This document shows, piece by piece, positions 1 through 12,778 of a stretch of 64,000 nucleotides of DNA; the stretch's first letter is position 1, and every line of letters starts with the position of its first letter. Location of the stretch: NCBI GenBank assembly GCA_030562195.1, contig JAUJPP010000003.1, positions 18,631,398 to 18,695,397 of the forward strand, read 5' to 3'. A program made the position numbers and the translations under genes. The stretch is from Nipponacmea schrenckii (Eukaryota > Mollusca > Gastropoda > Lottiidae). The notes under the pieces are model-generated. The model worked only from the letters and a program-made list of their open reading frames with translations, was not told the DNA's origin and made no database searches.

Positions 1-104
1 AATATAGATTCTGTGAAATCTTGTTTACCTGTTCATATTGAAATATAAGTTCTGTACTGTGTTGTCAAATTCAGCCTTCAGACAAAACAATACTCGCGAG
101 AGCT

Positions 105-590
105 TAATAGTCGCATAACAATTAGAGCCAACAAGTCACATTACAATTAAAGTAAACAGGTCAAATTACAATTAAAGTCAACAAGTCACATTACAATTAA
201 AGTAAACAGGTCACATTACAATTAAAGTAAACAGGTCAAATTACAATTAAAGTCAACAAGTCACATTACAATTGCAGTCAACAAATCACATTATAATTAA
301 AAATAAATAGTCACATAACAAGTATCAAGGCTCATTACAATAAGAGTCAACACGCGTCACATTACAATAACAGCCAACAGGTCACATAACAATTAGAGCT
401 ATTAAGTGACATTACAATTATAGTCAACAAATAACAAATAATTAGAGCCAACAAGTCTCATTTCAATTTAAGTCAACAAGTCATATAACAATAAGAGCCA
501 ACAAGTCATTTGAAATTTAGAGCCATAAGTCACATTATAATTTAAGTCAAAAAGTCACATAACAATAAGAGCCAACAATATCGTGAAATA
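105..590. repeat. 25-bp minisatellite array (copy 1)
   Basis: A degenerate tandem repeat with a unit of about 25 bp, consensus near gtcaacaagtcacattacaa followed by ttaaa. There are about 19 units; the most regular lie at 150-300 and later ones vary in length. The same unit recurs at about 4130-4680, so this is a family and not a local slip event. The period is not a multiple of 3, which argues against coding. Confidence 0.9.
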
Positions 591-1640
591 TGTATTGTAT
601 GTTACAAATAAAAATGCATGATTTATAGAATAAAATGCCTGGTGTGAAAAAAAATTAAGAAAAACAGATTTCTATATTTTAAATATTTTTATAATTTCTA
701 TTATTGATGTAGGTAAATCTTCCTGCCATGTGCGATTAAGAATTTTTCTGCTGTTCGGCTGCTTACAAGAAACAGTTGTTTCTAAGGGATATTGTAATCA
801 AATATGTACTTAAATATCAATAATATTTACTTTCATACCACCTTTCATCAAGATCAGATCAAAACTCTTGGACTCCCTTTATCGTGTCAGTTCAAATTAC
901 ACGCGTAACTGATTTTTACCAAATTCGAACTTGACCGAGACATCGGCATTTTGCATGCATACCATGTTTCAAGATCTTTTAAAAACTGTAGCTTCTATCA
1001 TGTCAACAAACCAAATTTGACGCGTTTTACTAAGCCAAGTCAAACTGCTTATCCAATTACCACATATAACTTGACAGAGATCTCATCAATATATACATGC
1101 ATACTATGTTTCATCAAGACTGGCGGACATATTTAAGAGAAGAATTATCTATGATTATTTCTGACCCAGTAGGCATTGAATACCGCGCTAAGATTACACA
1201 AAAGTAATAATATATAGTCTGTTCCACCTCCTGCGTTTAAGGGGGCTTTCTTTTTTTCTTTTTTCTTGGTACCGGTAGGTCGAAAATATGTTTTGCTCTA
1301 AAAATATTTGAACACAGAATCTAGTGAAAATGTAAATTGTGAAATCTTATTACCTAATCTGAAGGTTTCAACTAATAACACTGAGCCATTATAAAGTAAA
1401 ACACTAAAACTCAACGCATCCAAGCAAATGACGTCATGCCGTAAAGAACCAACGCTCTGACCGTAAACAATATTCTGCAAATATATTATATACCTTAAGC
1501 AGGATTGAGCCCATTTATACAGGAAATAAATTAGTAGTGAAATCGAACAAAATTACGAGAATTCCATAGTTGTATAGTGAGACAGTTCAATAACAAAAAA
1601 TGGGTTATTCTACTTACACTTAAACATATACTTTGAAAGA
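591..1640. other. Non-coding stretch with a fragment of a dispersed repeat
   Basis: No gene is supported. Bases about 850-1135 carry phrases seen in the 161-bp-core family described further on (for example aaattcgaacttgaccgaga, and atactatgtttcatcaag), so they are probably an old, divergent fragment of that family without its ends. The rest is AT-rich with short homopolymers. Short open frames at 951-1136 (+) and 1298-1480 (-) have no family resemblance. Confidence 0.45.
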
Positions 1641-1668
1641 TTAATGCCTGCAAACAGTGCTAATAAAG

Positions 1669-1930
1669 ATTCCATATGATTTACCTCGTATGATAAATGT
1701 CATCCAGATACTAAATGAATTATATAATCTACTTGGACCCAAAGCAGATAAAGCTAAAAGTTTTTAGACTGACCTCAACGTTCGACGTGTCAACCAACAG
1801 AATCGTCTTATAACCGGTTCGTTATAGATAAATCCACTTGGTTATTTTTAATCAAGTAATGTGTAAACTAACTAGAGAATATAAACCGAATAATGTATAA
1901 ACTATCTGTAGAATATTAAACGACTTCTGT
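1669..1930. repeat. Direct duplication, copy 1 (~260 bp)
   Basis: This segment (start ccatatgatttacctcg) is repeated almost exactly at about 2013-2270. Shared text includes aaagcagataaagctaaaag, acgttcgacgtgtcaaccaa and ataaccggttcgttatagat. Each copy runs into an array of ~34-bp units, so the duplication is a higher-order repeat of unique sequence plus minisatellite, with an offset of about 342 bp. Confidence 0.9.
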
Positions 1931-1995
1931 ATAAACTAATTACACAATATTAAGCGACTAATGTGCAAACTAACTAGACAGCGTAAACTGTGTAA
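1850..1995. repeat. ~34-bp tandem units, array 1
   Basis: Four or so degenerate units of 33-35 bp built on aatgtataaactaactaga followed by gaatataaaccga. They continue directly from the first copy of the 260-bp duplication and reappear after the second copy. Confidence 0.8.
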
Positions 1996-2012
1996 TGTTT
2001 ATTCTTACCAGA

Positions 2013-2270
2013 TTTCATATGATTACCTCGTTTGATAAATGTCATCCAGATACTAAATGAATTATATAATCTACTTGGACCCAAAGCAGATAAAGCTAAA
2101 AGTTTTTAGACTGACCTCAACGTTCGACGTGTCAACCAACAGAATCGTCTTATAACCGGTTCGTTATAGATAAATCCACTTGGTTATTTTTAATCAAGTA
2201 ATGTATAAACTAACTAGAGAATATAAACCGAATAATGTATAAACTATCTGGAGAATATTAAACTTCTGTA
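2013..2270. repeat. Direct duplication, copy 2 (~260 bp)
   Basis: Second copy of the segment at 1669-1930, differing by only a few substitutions and small indels. The high identity next to decayed minisatellite units suggests a recent duplication, probably by unequal exchange within the flanking units. Confidence 0.9.
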
Positions 2271-2475
2271 TTAACTAATTACACTATATAAACCGAGTAA
2301 TGTTTACACTTACTAGACAATATAAACCGATTAATGTAAGAATGAACTATACAAAATAACCCGAGTAATGTATAAACGAACTAGACAGTGTAAACCGAGA
2401 AATGTATGAACTAACTGTACAATATTTAGCGAGTAATGTTTAAAATACCTAGAAAATATGAACCTATTTATGAAG
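2190..2475. repeat. ~34-bp tandem units, array 2
   Basis: About eight degenerate units of the same aatgtataaactaactaga type as array 1. They are more diverged towards 2475, where the periodicity fades. Confidence 0.8.
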
Positions 2476-4100
2476 TTGATAGACACCAGACGTTGCAAAA
2501 GCATGTCGAGCATATCCCACAATAGACCTACGGTTGAAGAACTCAATGTTGTTAATGTTAGATCATCGCTGAGATGAAATTTGTTTCACCATACAGTGAT
2601 TTATGCCTTTAATTCCCAAGAACAATTTATTTTAGATAAAGATTTGATAACTTATCTTAAATCTATTTGTAGAACTTAATCGTCAAAAGAGAAAAAAAAT
2701 TTATAATATTAACGTAATTTTTATAAACTTTTTTTCAAGTGTTAGCAGAAATATTTCTCGACCAACATAAAAAACCCAAGAATGTCCATTTAACTTAAGA
2801 GGAAAGACATTAGGAAAGTAATGATTTAATTCGATTATTCGTTTGGAAGACGCTTCGCTTTATTCATGCAAAACTATTAGATATTTGAATCAGTTTCCAT
2901 GTTGAAATTAGCAAATCATTTAGGTAAAAATCAATACTAGGTGAAAAAGTTTAGAAAATTAGAAAGTTGATTATGTAATATTAAAGTTGTATTATTTCTC
3001 TTAGTAAAATTTCTGAAACGATCAGACGCAATTTTCTTCTGTAATGTTGAATAAAATAACTGAAATTAAATCCTGATTAGAATATGACTGAATCGGCTGT
3101 TGATATGACTGAAGTGGTGGGCGATATGACTGAGTCGGGCTAACGATGTGACTGAATCTACATGCGATATGACTGTCGGTGATATGATATGAAAGCTAAA
3201 CTAAAAGATAATGTTACAAAGTAAAGGCAGTCTAATTCCCCAAGTAGGTTTTATACACAAGTATATTTACGAGTATCGAATTATAACGTCTGATCCTCTA
3301 CTTTTGTAAACTCATAGGCAACTAATATAGCCTATTCCGTCCACATGTACCTGCGATTTGATTGTATTTAATATGAGTAGGTTTTGAGTCATTAGTATAG
3401 CCACCTTCAAAAGACTTTTAAACTGTATAAAGCTCTAGAGGATTTGTCGATGCTCAATAAACATCTGATTCGTTGACATTTCAGATTAACTAATTTCATC
3501 AATGTTGAAATAATGATAAAGTACATACGTTTTGAATTACCGAATGCACTTTTATCATTTTTAATGACATTTAGATTACTGATCTGGGTCTTTATGTCTA
3601 CTTGAAAATCTTTGTTTCTGTTACTGAGTCATATTGACATTTAATAGCTAAACGGTTTTGTCACTTGAAACTCTGACACATGTTTTAATATTATGTAACT
3701 GTGTATAAATCTTTGATCCTCAGTTTCTGCAAGCCATTCGAATTGAATGAAGTCTGTGAAGGCAATGGCAGAGTGTTTCCAGGAAGGCATGATTTCAGAA
3801 CACTGGATGTGTCTATATAATGATGTTTTTCTTTCGGTATTTTTGTTAGCAATGTATTTAAAATGTGAAAACCAATTATAAAAGAGATTTTCTCTCGACA
3901 GCTTTTAAAAGTCGAAAGAAACAAGGTTCATCATCATCATCCAATCCAACAAAAGATCATTTTCTTTATTCCAATCACGTTTTCTAGTCATTTAATTCTT
4001 GTATTCAAGTATGCTTGAATAGAAAGTTGATTTTCAATTCGAACGAATATATGTGTAGACCCAATTGTACAGACTTAGTACAACAATAACAACACTACAA
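2476..4100. other. Intergenic, no gene seen
   Basis: AT-rich sequence without a supportable coding exon. The one structured patch is about 3080-3190, where gatatgactg recurs about every 30 bp with a variable spacer (a weak tandem repeat). Open frames here are short and have no recognisable composition or motif. Confidence 0.5.
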
Positions 4101-4129
4101 AGTGACAGATGAAGAACAGAAAAGTCATG

Positions 4130-4680
4130 AGAAGGTTCGAGCCACCACGAGTCAACAAATCGCATTACAATTACAGCCAACAAGACACATTAAAATTAGA
4201 GTCAACACTAAAAACATAAAGATAAAGTCAATAAGTCGCATTACATTTAGAGCCAACATGCGCCACATTACAATAACAGACAACAGGTCGCATAACACTT
4301 AGAGCCAACAAGTCAAATCACAATTAGATCCTACAAGTGACATTACAATTAGAGCCAACAAGTCACATAACAATTAGAGCCAACAAGTCACAATACAATT
4401 GGAGCCAGCAAGTCACATTGCACTTAGAGCCAATAAGTCTTATTACAATTAGAGTCAAACCGAGTCAAAAACATTTAGAGCAACAAATCACATTAAAATT
4501 AGAGTCAACTAGTCACATTACAATTTGAGCCAAAAAGTCGTATTATAATTAGAGCCAACACGCGTCAAATTGCAATAACAGCCAACAGGTCACATTACAA
4601 TTATAGTCAACAAGTCACATAATAAATGGCATTACATTTAGAGCCAAGTCGTATTTAATTTAGAGCCAACCCGAGTAACA
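4130..4680. repeat. 25-bp minisatellite array (copy 2)
   Basis: About 22 degenerate units of the same family as 105-590 (gagccaacaagtcacattac followed by aatta). Apparent peptides rich in TSHITIR or LEPTS here are read-outs of the repeat in shifting frames. Two arrays of one family lie 3.5 kb apart, on either side of the 260-bp duplication. Confidence 0.9.
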
Positions 4681-5856
4681 AAAATATATATATATAGCAC
4701 ATATTCATTGACAAATTCTGTAGGTTAAGGAATTGTGAATTTAGTCAGGAAATTTCGGACTAGTTAACAAGGATTGTAATACTTTCTCACTAATGTTGTA
4801 CTCAGCAGTACATGTAGTTTTAAGGCCATATACATTGATGGAACAGAGAAATAAAAATTCCATATGAGGATTGGTTTGGATTTAACGATTTTAAAAGTAC
4901 CTAATCACTTCAAATAATGGTGATGAGAATCATTAAATTAACAAAATTGATCAGAAATTGTCTTAATAGAAACAATTATCATCCATAACTTGCCAGAAAA
5001 TATTTTGGTGTACATTAAAATTTGATAAAAAAAATAATTTTTTTCTGTGTGTTCTGAGCTGTCAAAAAACCGGAAATAATCTAAATGTATTTAGAGGAAC
5101 CCTTACATTAATTTCTGCTCTTTCTTATTCTTAAATGTCAATCTAAAATGTTTCTAACTCAAATTAGGTTGCTCATACAAGATTTAAGTCTGTTTCTAAT
5201 AAACTAAGAAAGTAATTAAAGCTTCGTGTCTTGCCATTATTGAGTCGCCGAAATTAAGAAACTGAAATTGACAAGGAATAGGTCATTATTAGTTGATCAT
5301 TTGTACGCTGATGATATTGTCATGCAGGATTCCTATTAATGTCGGAAACAATCTGTTATGTAACTTCACTAATTATGGACACCCGATGCTGTTCGTTTTC
5401 TGGGCTTAAAGTGTATATGAACAACATATCCCAAAATGCTTATAGCAAAGGTAGGTCGAATAGGCGTTTTTTAAAGGACATAATATATGAAAGATAGAAG
5501 GTGGTAAAAGTCTAGGTTATGTTAAACCTATCGAAAAGAAACAGCCAAATTGTCTTAACTTCAGATTTTAAAATGCTAGCAACGCAGGGAAGGGCAACAA
5601 GACATAGCCTTTTGAATATTTATAATAATCATTATAATTATATAAGAATGGACAGAGGATGTAACAGGGGAAACGCTGTTCTCATTTTAAACCTAGTAGT
5701 TTACGTTGAAGGTGAATAGTCTAAAGTAAAGAGCAAAGTAAAATCCAACTATAGAGGTTATAATGGAAGAAGGGAAAGCCTCAAAAGCGAAGCATTACAG
5801 CTAGCAGCAGTTGCAAACCTGATCATTGCCAGTGAACACTTTGAATTTGCACGTGT
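4681..5856. other. Intergenic with a possible reverse-transcriptase scrap
   Basis: No gene is supported. At about 5285-5330 on the + strand the translation reads DHLYADDIVMQ before a stop, and further on TPDAVRFLGLK. YADD is the catalytic motif of retroelement reverse transcriptases, so this may be a very decayed LINE fragment. The open stretch is too short to be sure. A short run of TA repeats lies at about 4687-4697. Confidence 0.35.
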
Positions 5857-6365
5857 TAAATAATACTAATAATTGAAACTGTAGAAACATTGTTTTCTAA
5901 CGTGTGCTCTTCTGCTATTTTCTCTCCACATAAATCTGAAATGGTTGATATTGTTGCAATTGTTTCTATTTTTTCTAATAATAGAAAGTTTTGTAGAAAC
6001 CCATGCTATTTTTCTAATAATTGAAACTGTAGAAACATTGTTTTCTAACGTGTGCTATTCTGCTATTTTCTCTCCACACAAATCTGAAATGGTTGATATT
6101 GTTGCAATTGTTTCTATTTTTTCTAATAATAGAAAGTTTTGTAGAAACCCTTGCTATTTTTCTAATAATTGAAACTGCAGAAACATTGTTTTCTAATGTG
6201 TGCTATTCTGCTATTTTCTCTCCACATAAATCTGAAATGGCTGCTATTGTTGCAATTCTTTCTATTTTTTCTATTTTTCTAATAATAGAAAGGTTTTGTA
6301 GCAACCCTTTCTATTTTTCTAATGTAGAAACATTGTTTTCTAACGTGTGCTATTCGGCTATTATA
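5857..6365. repeat. 148-bp tandem repeat
   Basis: Three and a half copies of a 148-bp unit (start aataattgaaactgtagaaa; contains ctctccacataaatctgaaa and gttgcaattgtttctatttt). The third copy has a small insertion and the fourth is truncated. The unit has few stops, so overlapping open frames of 75 and 92 codons appear at 5945-6172 and 6093-6371 in two frames offset by exactly 148 bases. They are products of the repeat, not genes. Confidence 0.92.
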
Positions 6366-6370
6366 TCTTG

Positions 6371-6500
6371 AGAGAACAGTGTTGTGGTTTGTGAGAACCG
6401 TGTTATATTTTGTGAGAACTGCGCTGTGGTTTGTGAGAACTGTTATACCTTGTGAGAACTGTGCTGAGGTTTGTCAGAACTGTGCTGAGGTTTGTGATAT
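6371..6500. repeat. 21-bp tandem repeat
   Basis: Six units of about 21 bp, consensus gagaactgtgctgaggtttgt, one of them shortened. It abuts the 148-bp array, so two unrelated tandem repeats are fused here. Confidence 0.85.
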
Positions 6501-8230
6501 GTTAGAACAGTCCTATAATTTCTGTTATTTGTGATAATTGGACCATAGTTCGTGAAAACTGTTGTGTAGCATGTGATACAAATGTGGGGAACTTTGTTGT
6601 AATTCTGTTAACTGCACTGTATATACGAATTATATGTACTCTGAAGGAGTTAAAGAGGTCATTTACTAATTTACAGTAGAAGTAAGAGAGAAGAAAACTT
6701 AAAATAACATCAACTAATTGATTGTATAATAAATATAATCATAAGAACTAAGTTAATGAGATGTCAATGTTAACTGGGTTATGCTTGTTTTAAAGGGAAG
6801 CACACCTCTAAATCAAGGCTTTAACTTCTAAAGTGAAACTTTACTGATCATAACACGCTTCACGAAAGCTTGTTAGACCAGGCAATATTCTCAATTGATA
6901 CACATTAAAAAAAAACATTTGCTCTACCAGTGTGAATGGTTTTGAGGATACCATATATAAAATTTATATTAATAGAAAACATCACAGATGTTACAATATT
7001 CAGATCGATGAGTAGATGATACTAATCGAGTTTCTGTGAGTTTGATAAGATGATTATAATTTATACATGTACAAATACACTAAGTCGATGAAAATGGGAT
7101 TTGTACATTATCATGTTGATTTCTTTTGTCTTTTCGTTTTGTGTTTGATAGATTGTGTAGGTTGAACAAATGAATTGAATAATAAAATGTGGCAGTAAGT
7201 TGCTGTATATATATGAGGATGTTGTCTTCGTATTGTAAATGAAAATCAAAGCCTTTTGAGACAACCACGGAGAACGTTCTCATCATCATTAATTCTTTTG
7301 TGTAAGTCTAACACTGACTACATGAAATCACAATCTATTTCAGATCGACAGTAAAGCTAACACGAATTGAGTATATACGGTCTGCTCCAGGCATCAATAG
7401 AAATATTAATTTACTATTCTGATTTATGTGAGAATGTTTAATGTATAAATATTTTCGAGTTCGATCTGTTTGTTTAAGATCCATTGATAAGAAGCATTGT
7501 CAACAGTCTTCAAGAATATCTCGTACTACTGTAGCTGAAGATAAGAACATCTGACCCTTACATCGCGGTCAATTGAATAAAGAATTGTTTCCGCAAATTT
7601 GACTGATTAATATAAAGAAATAGGTATATTAAAAGTTTAAGCAAAATGTAATTGAAATATAAGGAATAAGTAAGTTGAAGTAGTAATAAATATGTAAAAA
7701 AAAATTCTGACAACCGACCAATTTCATTACTTTAACTAGGACAATAGTTCATTGGTCCTCTGGACTTACTTAACGCCACCCTGAACAATCAAGTCTGGCC
7801 TCGGGCTGACCTGAAAGTTAAAATAAACAGTAGTGCTCAATAAGCGCTTAACCAACTAATACTTTTAATGTGATATTGTTTGCAGCATGAGTTATATAAG
7901 AATGCCACTGCTCAAATTAAACAAAATGTAGCTTGATAAAAAGGTATCGGCCTCGTATTCACACTGTATTGCATGCGGTATTTTGCTAATGTATTTAATA
8001 TCGACAATCATGTCGGTCCGTCCGTTTACATTATTGGTAATCGATTCACAATCTAGCTTTAAGTCGATTTCGCTTGAAGGAAAAACAATTTTATAAGTAA
8101 TTACTAAATGGGATGCAGAGCAAACTTTTACAATGCCTTCTAATTGAATCTATAGCTCATTCAGCATCGACTGATTTCTAAAATTTTGACTAACGCAATA
8201 GTTCTTATATTTTACTTGATGACGTATAAA
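6501..8230. other. Intergenic, no gene seen
   Basis: AT-rich sequence with only short, overlapping open frames (for example on the - strand at 7061-7289) that look like chance. No element ends, splice-consistent exons or RNA genes were recognised. Confidence 0.5.
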
Positions 8231-8696
8231 TCAAACCAATGGGATTCGTTTTTTTTTTAATTTGCGCAAAATAACGTTTACTGTCCGCTTTCTTGGGTAT
8301 ACCGGGGGGGCCTTGAAATGTTCACGGTATTCTTCAATAAAGGTAATCGCTTTTTCGCCCTTTTCGTCGCTTGTGGACTTCGCAGTCTGTTTCAATACAT
8401 ACCTTTGTGTACACAAATACTGTCATTGCGAGTTAATTTGTGCTGATGCTACATATTGTTTTTGCCTTGCATTGCGTATACTATGCGTTTACAGTGTGCG
8501 AGCAGACCCGACGCTGAAAATAATCCAAATATTCTATATAATCTATAAATCTTAAAAGCTGTCTTTTATATCCATATATTGTTCTACGAGAAACAATCCC
8601 TTTAACACACATTTTATCAGTGTTTTCGTCTAATATAATGGAACATTGAATGACAGGTGTCAACTTCAGAGGATCTACCACACAGACTGGAACCAA
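8231..8696 (-). pseudogene. Possible decayed coding remnant, unidentified
   Basis: Two adjacent - strand open stretches look more protein-like than their surroundings. One (8696 down to 8481) reads hydrophobic and charged residues, with PVCVVDPLKLTPVIQC near its start. The other (about 8400 down to 8231) is Lys/Glu-rich (KSTSDEKGEKAITFIEEYRE) and ends in a basic KLKKKRIPLV. The second has visibly higher GC than the flanks. They are in different frames with stops between, so this is not an intact gene. I recognise no family. It could be a remnant of a mobile element or a host pseudogene, or chance. Confidence 0.25.
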
Positions 8697-9599
8697 AAAC
8701 AGGAACTCAAGTAATTAGTTTCCCTGAAGAGGGTTATTCGCGTTTCTTTTTTGCTCAAATTTATGAAGATTATTTAACAATAGTAGAAGAGAAGATCTTT
8801 TATTATAGAGACTGGAAATTTTTTTCGTGGATTTAAGTGGAGGCAACCTCAAAAAGTTTACATTAACCCATTTTAATTTAGTTCACATTAAAAATGAAAA
8901 ATTCTAGACTTATTTCAATTACAGACAATTTCCACAATCTGTAAAAAACTGGGTATATTTTCTGAAAGAAGTCAGTTAACTTCAAAGTTCAAAGGACGTT
9001 ATATTATAATAAACTCGACAATTATTCATTTGCCATCTGTATCCATGTTCAATCACGAAATAACTTCTAGAACTTTTCCAAAAATCTCGTCAATATGTCA
9101 CATGAAAGCTGTTCCCAGGTTAAGGATGCCAAATAACTGTGGACATTTTTTAATAAACAAGATGATATGATAAATCAAACATGCATGATCTCCTTTGTGC
9201 CCTGATGTTACATTAAACAGTGTTTTTAAAAAGTCGTGAATAAAAAGGCTGTTCTGATGATTAAACTTCATACTGAAGAGAACAATGCATGAAAGATAAA
9301 TTCTAAATATTTCTGACTCATCGTGTATGTGAATAATTACTTCTATGGGTGCGATTCAATGTTATAATAGTTTAATATTTGAATATCTCAATCTAAGCAC
9401 ACATAAAACCAATAAATTTAGTTTTCAACCTGATATGTGTCAAGATATATATTTAAATCATCCATTATTTTTACTTCTTTCTAAACATGTATCAAATCTC
9501 TTCCTGATGCTTTCAAGTAATTATGGCTGGCTCTAAGAGGCAGGTTCGCCTATTTTTGAACCAGACAGATATGGACATTTTTAGATAAGCTCATCGGTA
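8697..9599. other. Intergenic, no gene seen
   Basis: AT-rich spacer before the LINE. A 63-codon open frame at 9345-9536 has no recognisable features. The 5' limit of the LINE is not marked by any visible target duplication. Confidence 0.45.
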
Positions 9600-9618
9600 A
9601 AATCGGTGATTTTTCTTA

Positions 9619-10176
9619 ATGGCTATAATTAGTTACAGTAGAGAGGACCTTCTAGCTTTAAACCTTGATGACAACTCATCAATTAGCCATAACTGTTCAC
9701 TCTCTGATCTATTCAACTGTCATTGTAACTGTTCTGATTTCTATGATATATATGTGAGAACAACTAAACAAAGGAGACAAAGAAAGGGTAGAATTGTTAA
9801 CTTCAACAACTTAGTAAATTTAACACCGAATTATGAAGAATTCATTAATGTTAATAATCTCAAAGTGATAGATGTATCAGTATCATGTACCAATGACTTG
9901 GAAATCGCAGGAGGTCGGCGAAACCAGAATATTCAGACTGTGATTGGCTTTAGGCCTGAGCCACAGAAAGTTGTTGATTATCCATTGCCAATTGAGGACG
10001 CTTGTATTGATGATCGCCCTGCTGTAATTAGAATTACTCGTTCCCCTCAGCACATCTGTAAAGCTAGATTGAAAGGGGCCATATGGAACGCCCGATCTTT
10101 GAACAAAAAAGTGGGAGGACTGGCGGCGACAGTTGTGAGTGAGAAACTGGACTTTCTTTTGGCTAACAGGCCAAGC
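9619..10176 (+). pseudogene. LINE 5' open reading frame (pre-endonuclease region and endonuclease start)
   Basis: The longest intact part of the LINE, 186 codons. Residues 1-150 are a Ser/Asn/Cys-containing leader with a basic patch (KQRRQRKGR, ~52-60). The endonuclease begins at about residue 153 (KGAIWNARSLNKK) and stops early after LDFLLANRPS; the endonuclease continues in a different frame from about 10170 (DPVISDLLAS). A frameshift near 10165-10175 explains the break. No separate ORF1 is seen upstream. Confidence 0.75.
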
Positions 10177-11400
10177 TGACCCAGTTATTTCTGACTTACT
10201 AGCATCAGTGAGCGGCTATGGTTTCGACCAACAGTCAAGAACTAATCGACGTGGCGGCGGGGTAGCTGTCTTTGCTCGTGACACTTTATTGTTGGTGGAA
10301 AAAAAAAACACGCCGTCAAATCTTTTGAGTGCAAAGTGTGTTTGAGGTCCAACAGTGCCCTGCTGCGTATGGTAGTAGTGTACAGGCCGCCCAAAGCGCA
10401 CGCTGTCAGAAATCAGACTTTATCAGGATTTTACATCGTTTTTAGAAGGAATAATTTCTGAGCCTGGATTTCTAGTCATTGTTGGTGATTCAACCTTCAT
10501 TTAGATGATGAAACGTCTTCAGATACCGTAAAGTTCGATGATTTGGTCTTTGGACTTTCTCAACATGTGAACGAACCTACACTTAAGAATGGCCACACCT
10601 TGGATCTTCTTATCACCAGAACAGCAGACCAGTTGATTCATGACGGCAGTGTGTCGAACGTTCTTCCTTCGGATTATGGACTAGTGCGCTTCGGTGTGAA
10701 TGTTCAGCGACCACCTAACCGTCGAGTAGAACGGAAGTGAAGGAAGATGAGACAAGTAAACCCTGACGAACTACAGTTTGAAATTTCTTCTGCGTTTGAA
10801 GAATACCCGAGAGAAGACCCGAATATCATGTGTTCTTTCTATTCCAGAAGATTCTGGGTGTTTTAAATGATCTTGCTCCTGAACAAGTGAGTATGGTAAT
10901 AGAAAAACCTCATGCGCCTTGGTATACCGATGAGCTGACCAAACTTAGAGCTGCTGATCGTCAAAGTGAACGGAAGTGGATCTCATCCAAGCTCACCGTG
11001 GATCACGATTTCTACAAAGCCAAACGCCTCGAATATAACAGACGTTGTGATGACCTCAAACAGGACTATCATCGTGACCGAATTCAACAAGCCGATTCTA
11101 AACAGTGCTTTAGAACTGTTGATGGATTTTCCTGAAAAAAGTAGTGAAGCTAAGAGTGGGACTAGTTCCAGAACTGGATCAGTTTGCCAAGCCTAGATCT
11201 ATCATGGACAAATTTCAAGAAGTTACTGTACCGGAAGTCACTAAAATCATTCAAGAAGGAAACAGTAAGTCTTGTCCACTGGATGTTCTTCCAATGAAAC
11301 TCGTGAAGGACATGCTCCCTGTGTTGGCTGAGTTTCTCACTGAACCTTTTCAACGCATCACTGTCTTCAGGAATTTTCCCTGATAGTTAGACCTTTATTG
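10170..11400 (+). pseudogene. LINE endonuclease and linker, frameshifted
   Basis: Fragments in changing frames: DPVISDLLASVSGYGFDQQ (10174 on), VVVYRPPK (~10372), FGLSQHVNEPT (~10549) and TLDLLIT (~10597), then a linker with PWYTDELTKLRAADR (~10917) and RLEYNRRCDDLK (~11027). The order and motifs match a LINE endonuclease followed by the region before the reverse transcriptase. Several stops and indels interrupt it. Confidence 0.75.
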
Positions 11401-12778
11401 AAGAAGGCAGGTTTAGACGTTAACATTCTGAAAAATTTCCGTCCTCTTTCTAACCTGTCTGTTTTGTCGAAATGTTTGGAAAAAATCGTTGTGACTCAAA
11501 CTACCGAGTACCAAAACGATTTGTACATGAAGTATCAGTCAGCATACTGAGCTTACCACTGTACCGAGACCGCACTTCTGCGGGTGCAGAATGTTGTACT
11601 TTGTGCATTGAACGATCGGAAAGATGTAGTTCTTGTGATGCTTGATTTGTCAGCTGCGTTTGATACGCTTGATCATACGGTTTTACTTCATATTCTTCAA
11701 GAACGATTTGGATTTACTTGCACTGTGCTGAGTTGGTTCCATTCATATTTATCGAATTGCCATTTTCGAGTGTCCATTGATTCCTTGCCAGCTTCCCGCG
11801 AGTTCAGCCTTGAATTTGGAGTCCCACAATGATCGGCATTGGGACCGATCCCGTTTACTTTATATACTAGTCCACTTGAAGACATTTTCAGTAAACATGG
11901 TGTAAATGTTATGCTCTACGCTGACGATTCACAACTCTATATTGTGTCAGAGAAATTACAGGACGCTATTGGTACTCTCGAAGCTTGACTGGATGAGGTT
12001 CGCGACTGGATGAAGTCGCATCTGCTGATCCTGAACGAGAACAGGGCAGAGCTGGTTCATTTTACCTCAGTCCTAAAACCAGATGCAGTGAAATTGGACA
12101 GTAGTATAACATCACCCCTTCAAAGTCTGTTAGAAACTTGGGTGTCGTGTTTGACGATGACGGTCTAATGACATCGCAAGTGAATGCAATATCCAAGTCC
12201 GATTATTTCGAATCAGTAAGATTAGGAATCTTCTCGACCGTGCTACGACTGAAAAACTAATTCACGCTTTTGTTTCATAAAAATTAGACTACTGTAATAG
12301 TTTGCTTGTTGGTCTTCCTCAAAATCAGTTGTCTAAACTACAGTCTGTCCAGAATCCTGCGGCAAAGTTGATCTCTAGATCACGAAAGTACGATGAAGTC
12401 TCACCGATTCTGTACGAACTACATTGGTTGACAGTTGAATTCCGTATAAATTTCAAAATTATGTTATTCGTCTATAAAATTCTAAGTGGTCACACTCATT
12501 CACTGATTGAGCGCTATGTTCCAGGAAATCGCCGCAATGTAACATTTGTTAGAACGGATAAACACAAGGGGACGAAGGAAAATCCACGAACTACCATCAA
12601 GAAATATGGCCGGAGGGCGTTCTCTCTGGTTGCCCCGTTCTTGTGGAATGAGCTTCCACGCAGTGTTCGCCAATCACCAGATCTAGTGACTTTTAAATCC
12701 GGACTTAAAACATTTTATTTAAAAAAAACAATTTCAATTTATAGTCTAGTCAGTTGTTTGTTTTTAATTTGTTTTTGA
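11400..12778 (+). pseudogene. LINE reverse transcriptase, broken
   Basis: The palm domain is recognisable from LSVLSKCLEKIV (~11455) to the YADD catalytic pair (~11919). It continues through a thumb-like region (LDEVRDWMKSHLLILNENRA) to the C-terminal open frame of 158 codons at 12302-12775, which carries the KLQSVQNPAAKLI and FLWNELP blocks usual at the end of CR1/L2 proteins. Internal stops occur after GVPQ (11829-11831) and before LDEVRDWM (~11986). Point decay, not truncation, dominates. Confidence 0.85.

Noticed and set aside
105..4680. Regular arrays that could be mistaken for CRISPR
   Set aside because: Units are contiguous and degenerate without unique spacers, and the DNA is eukaryotic.
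5945..6371. Overlapping open frames of 75 and 92 codons that look like a hydrophobic repeat protein
   Set aside because: They are the same 148-bp tandem unit read in frames shifted by 148 bases; nothing else supports translation.
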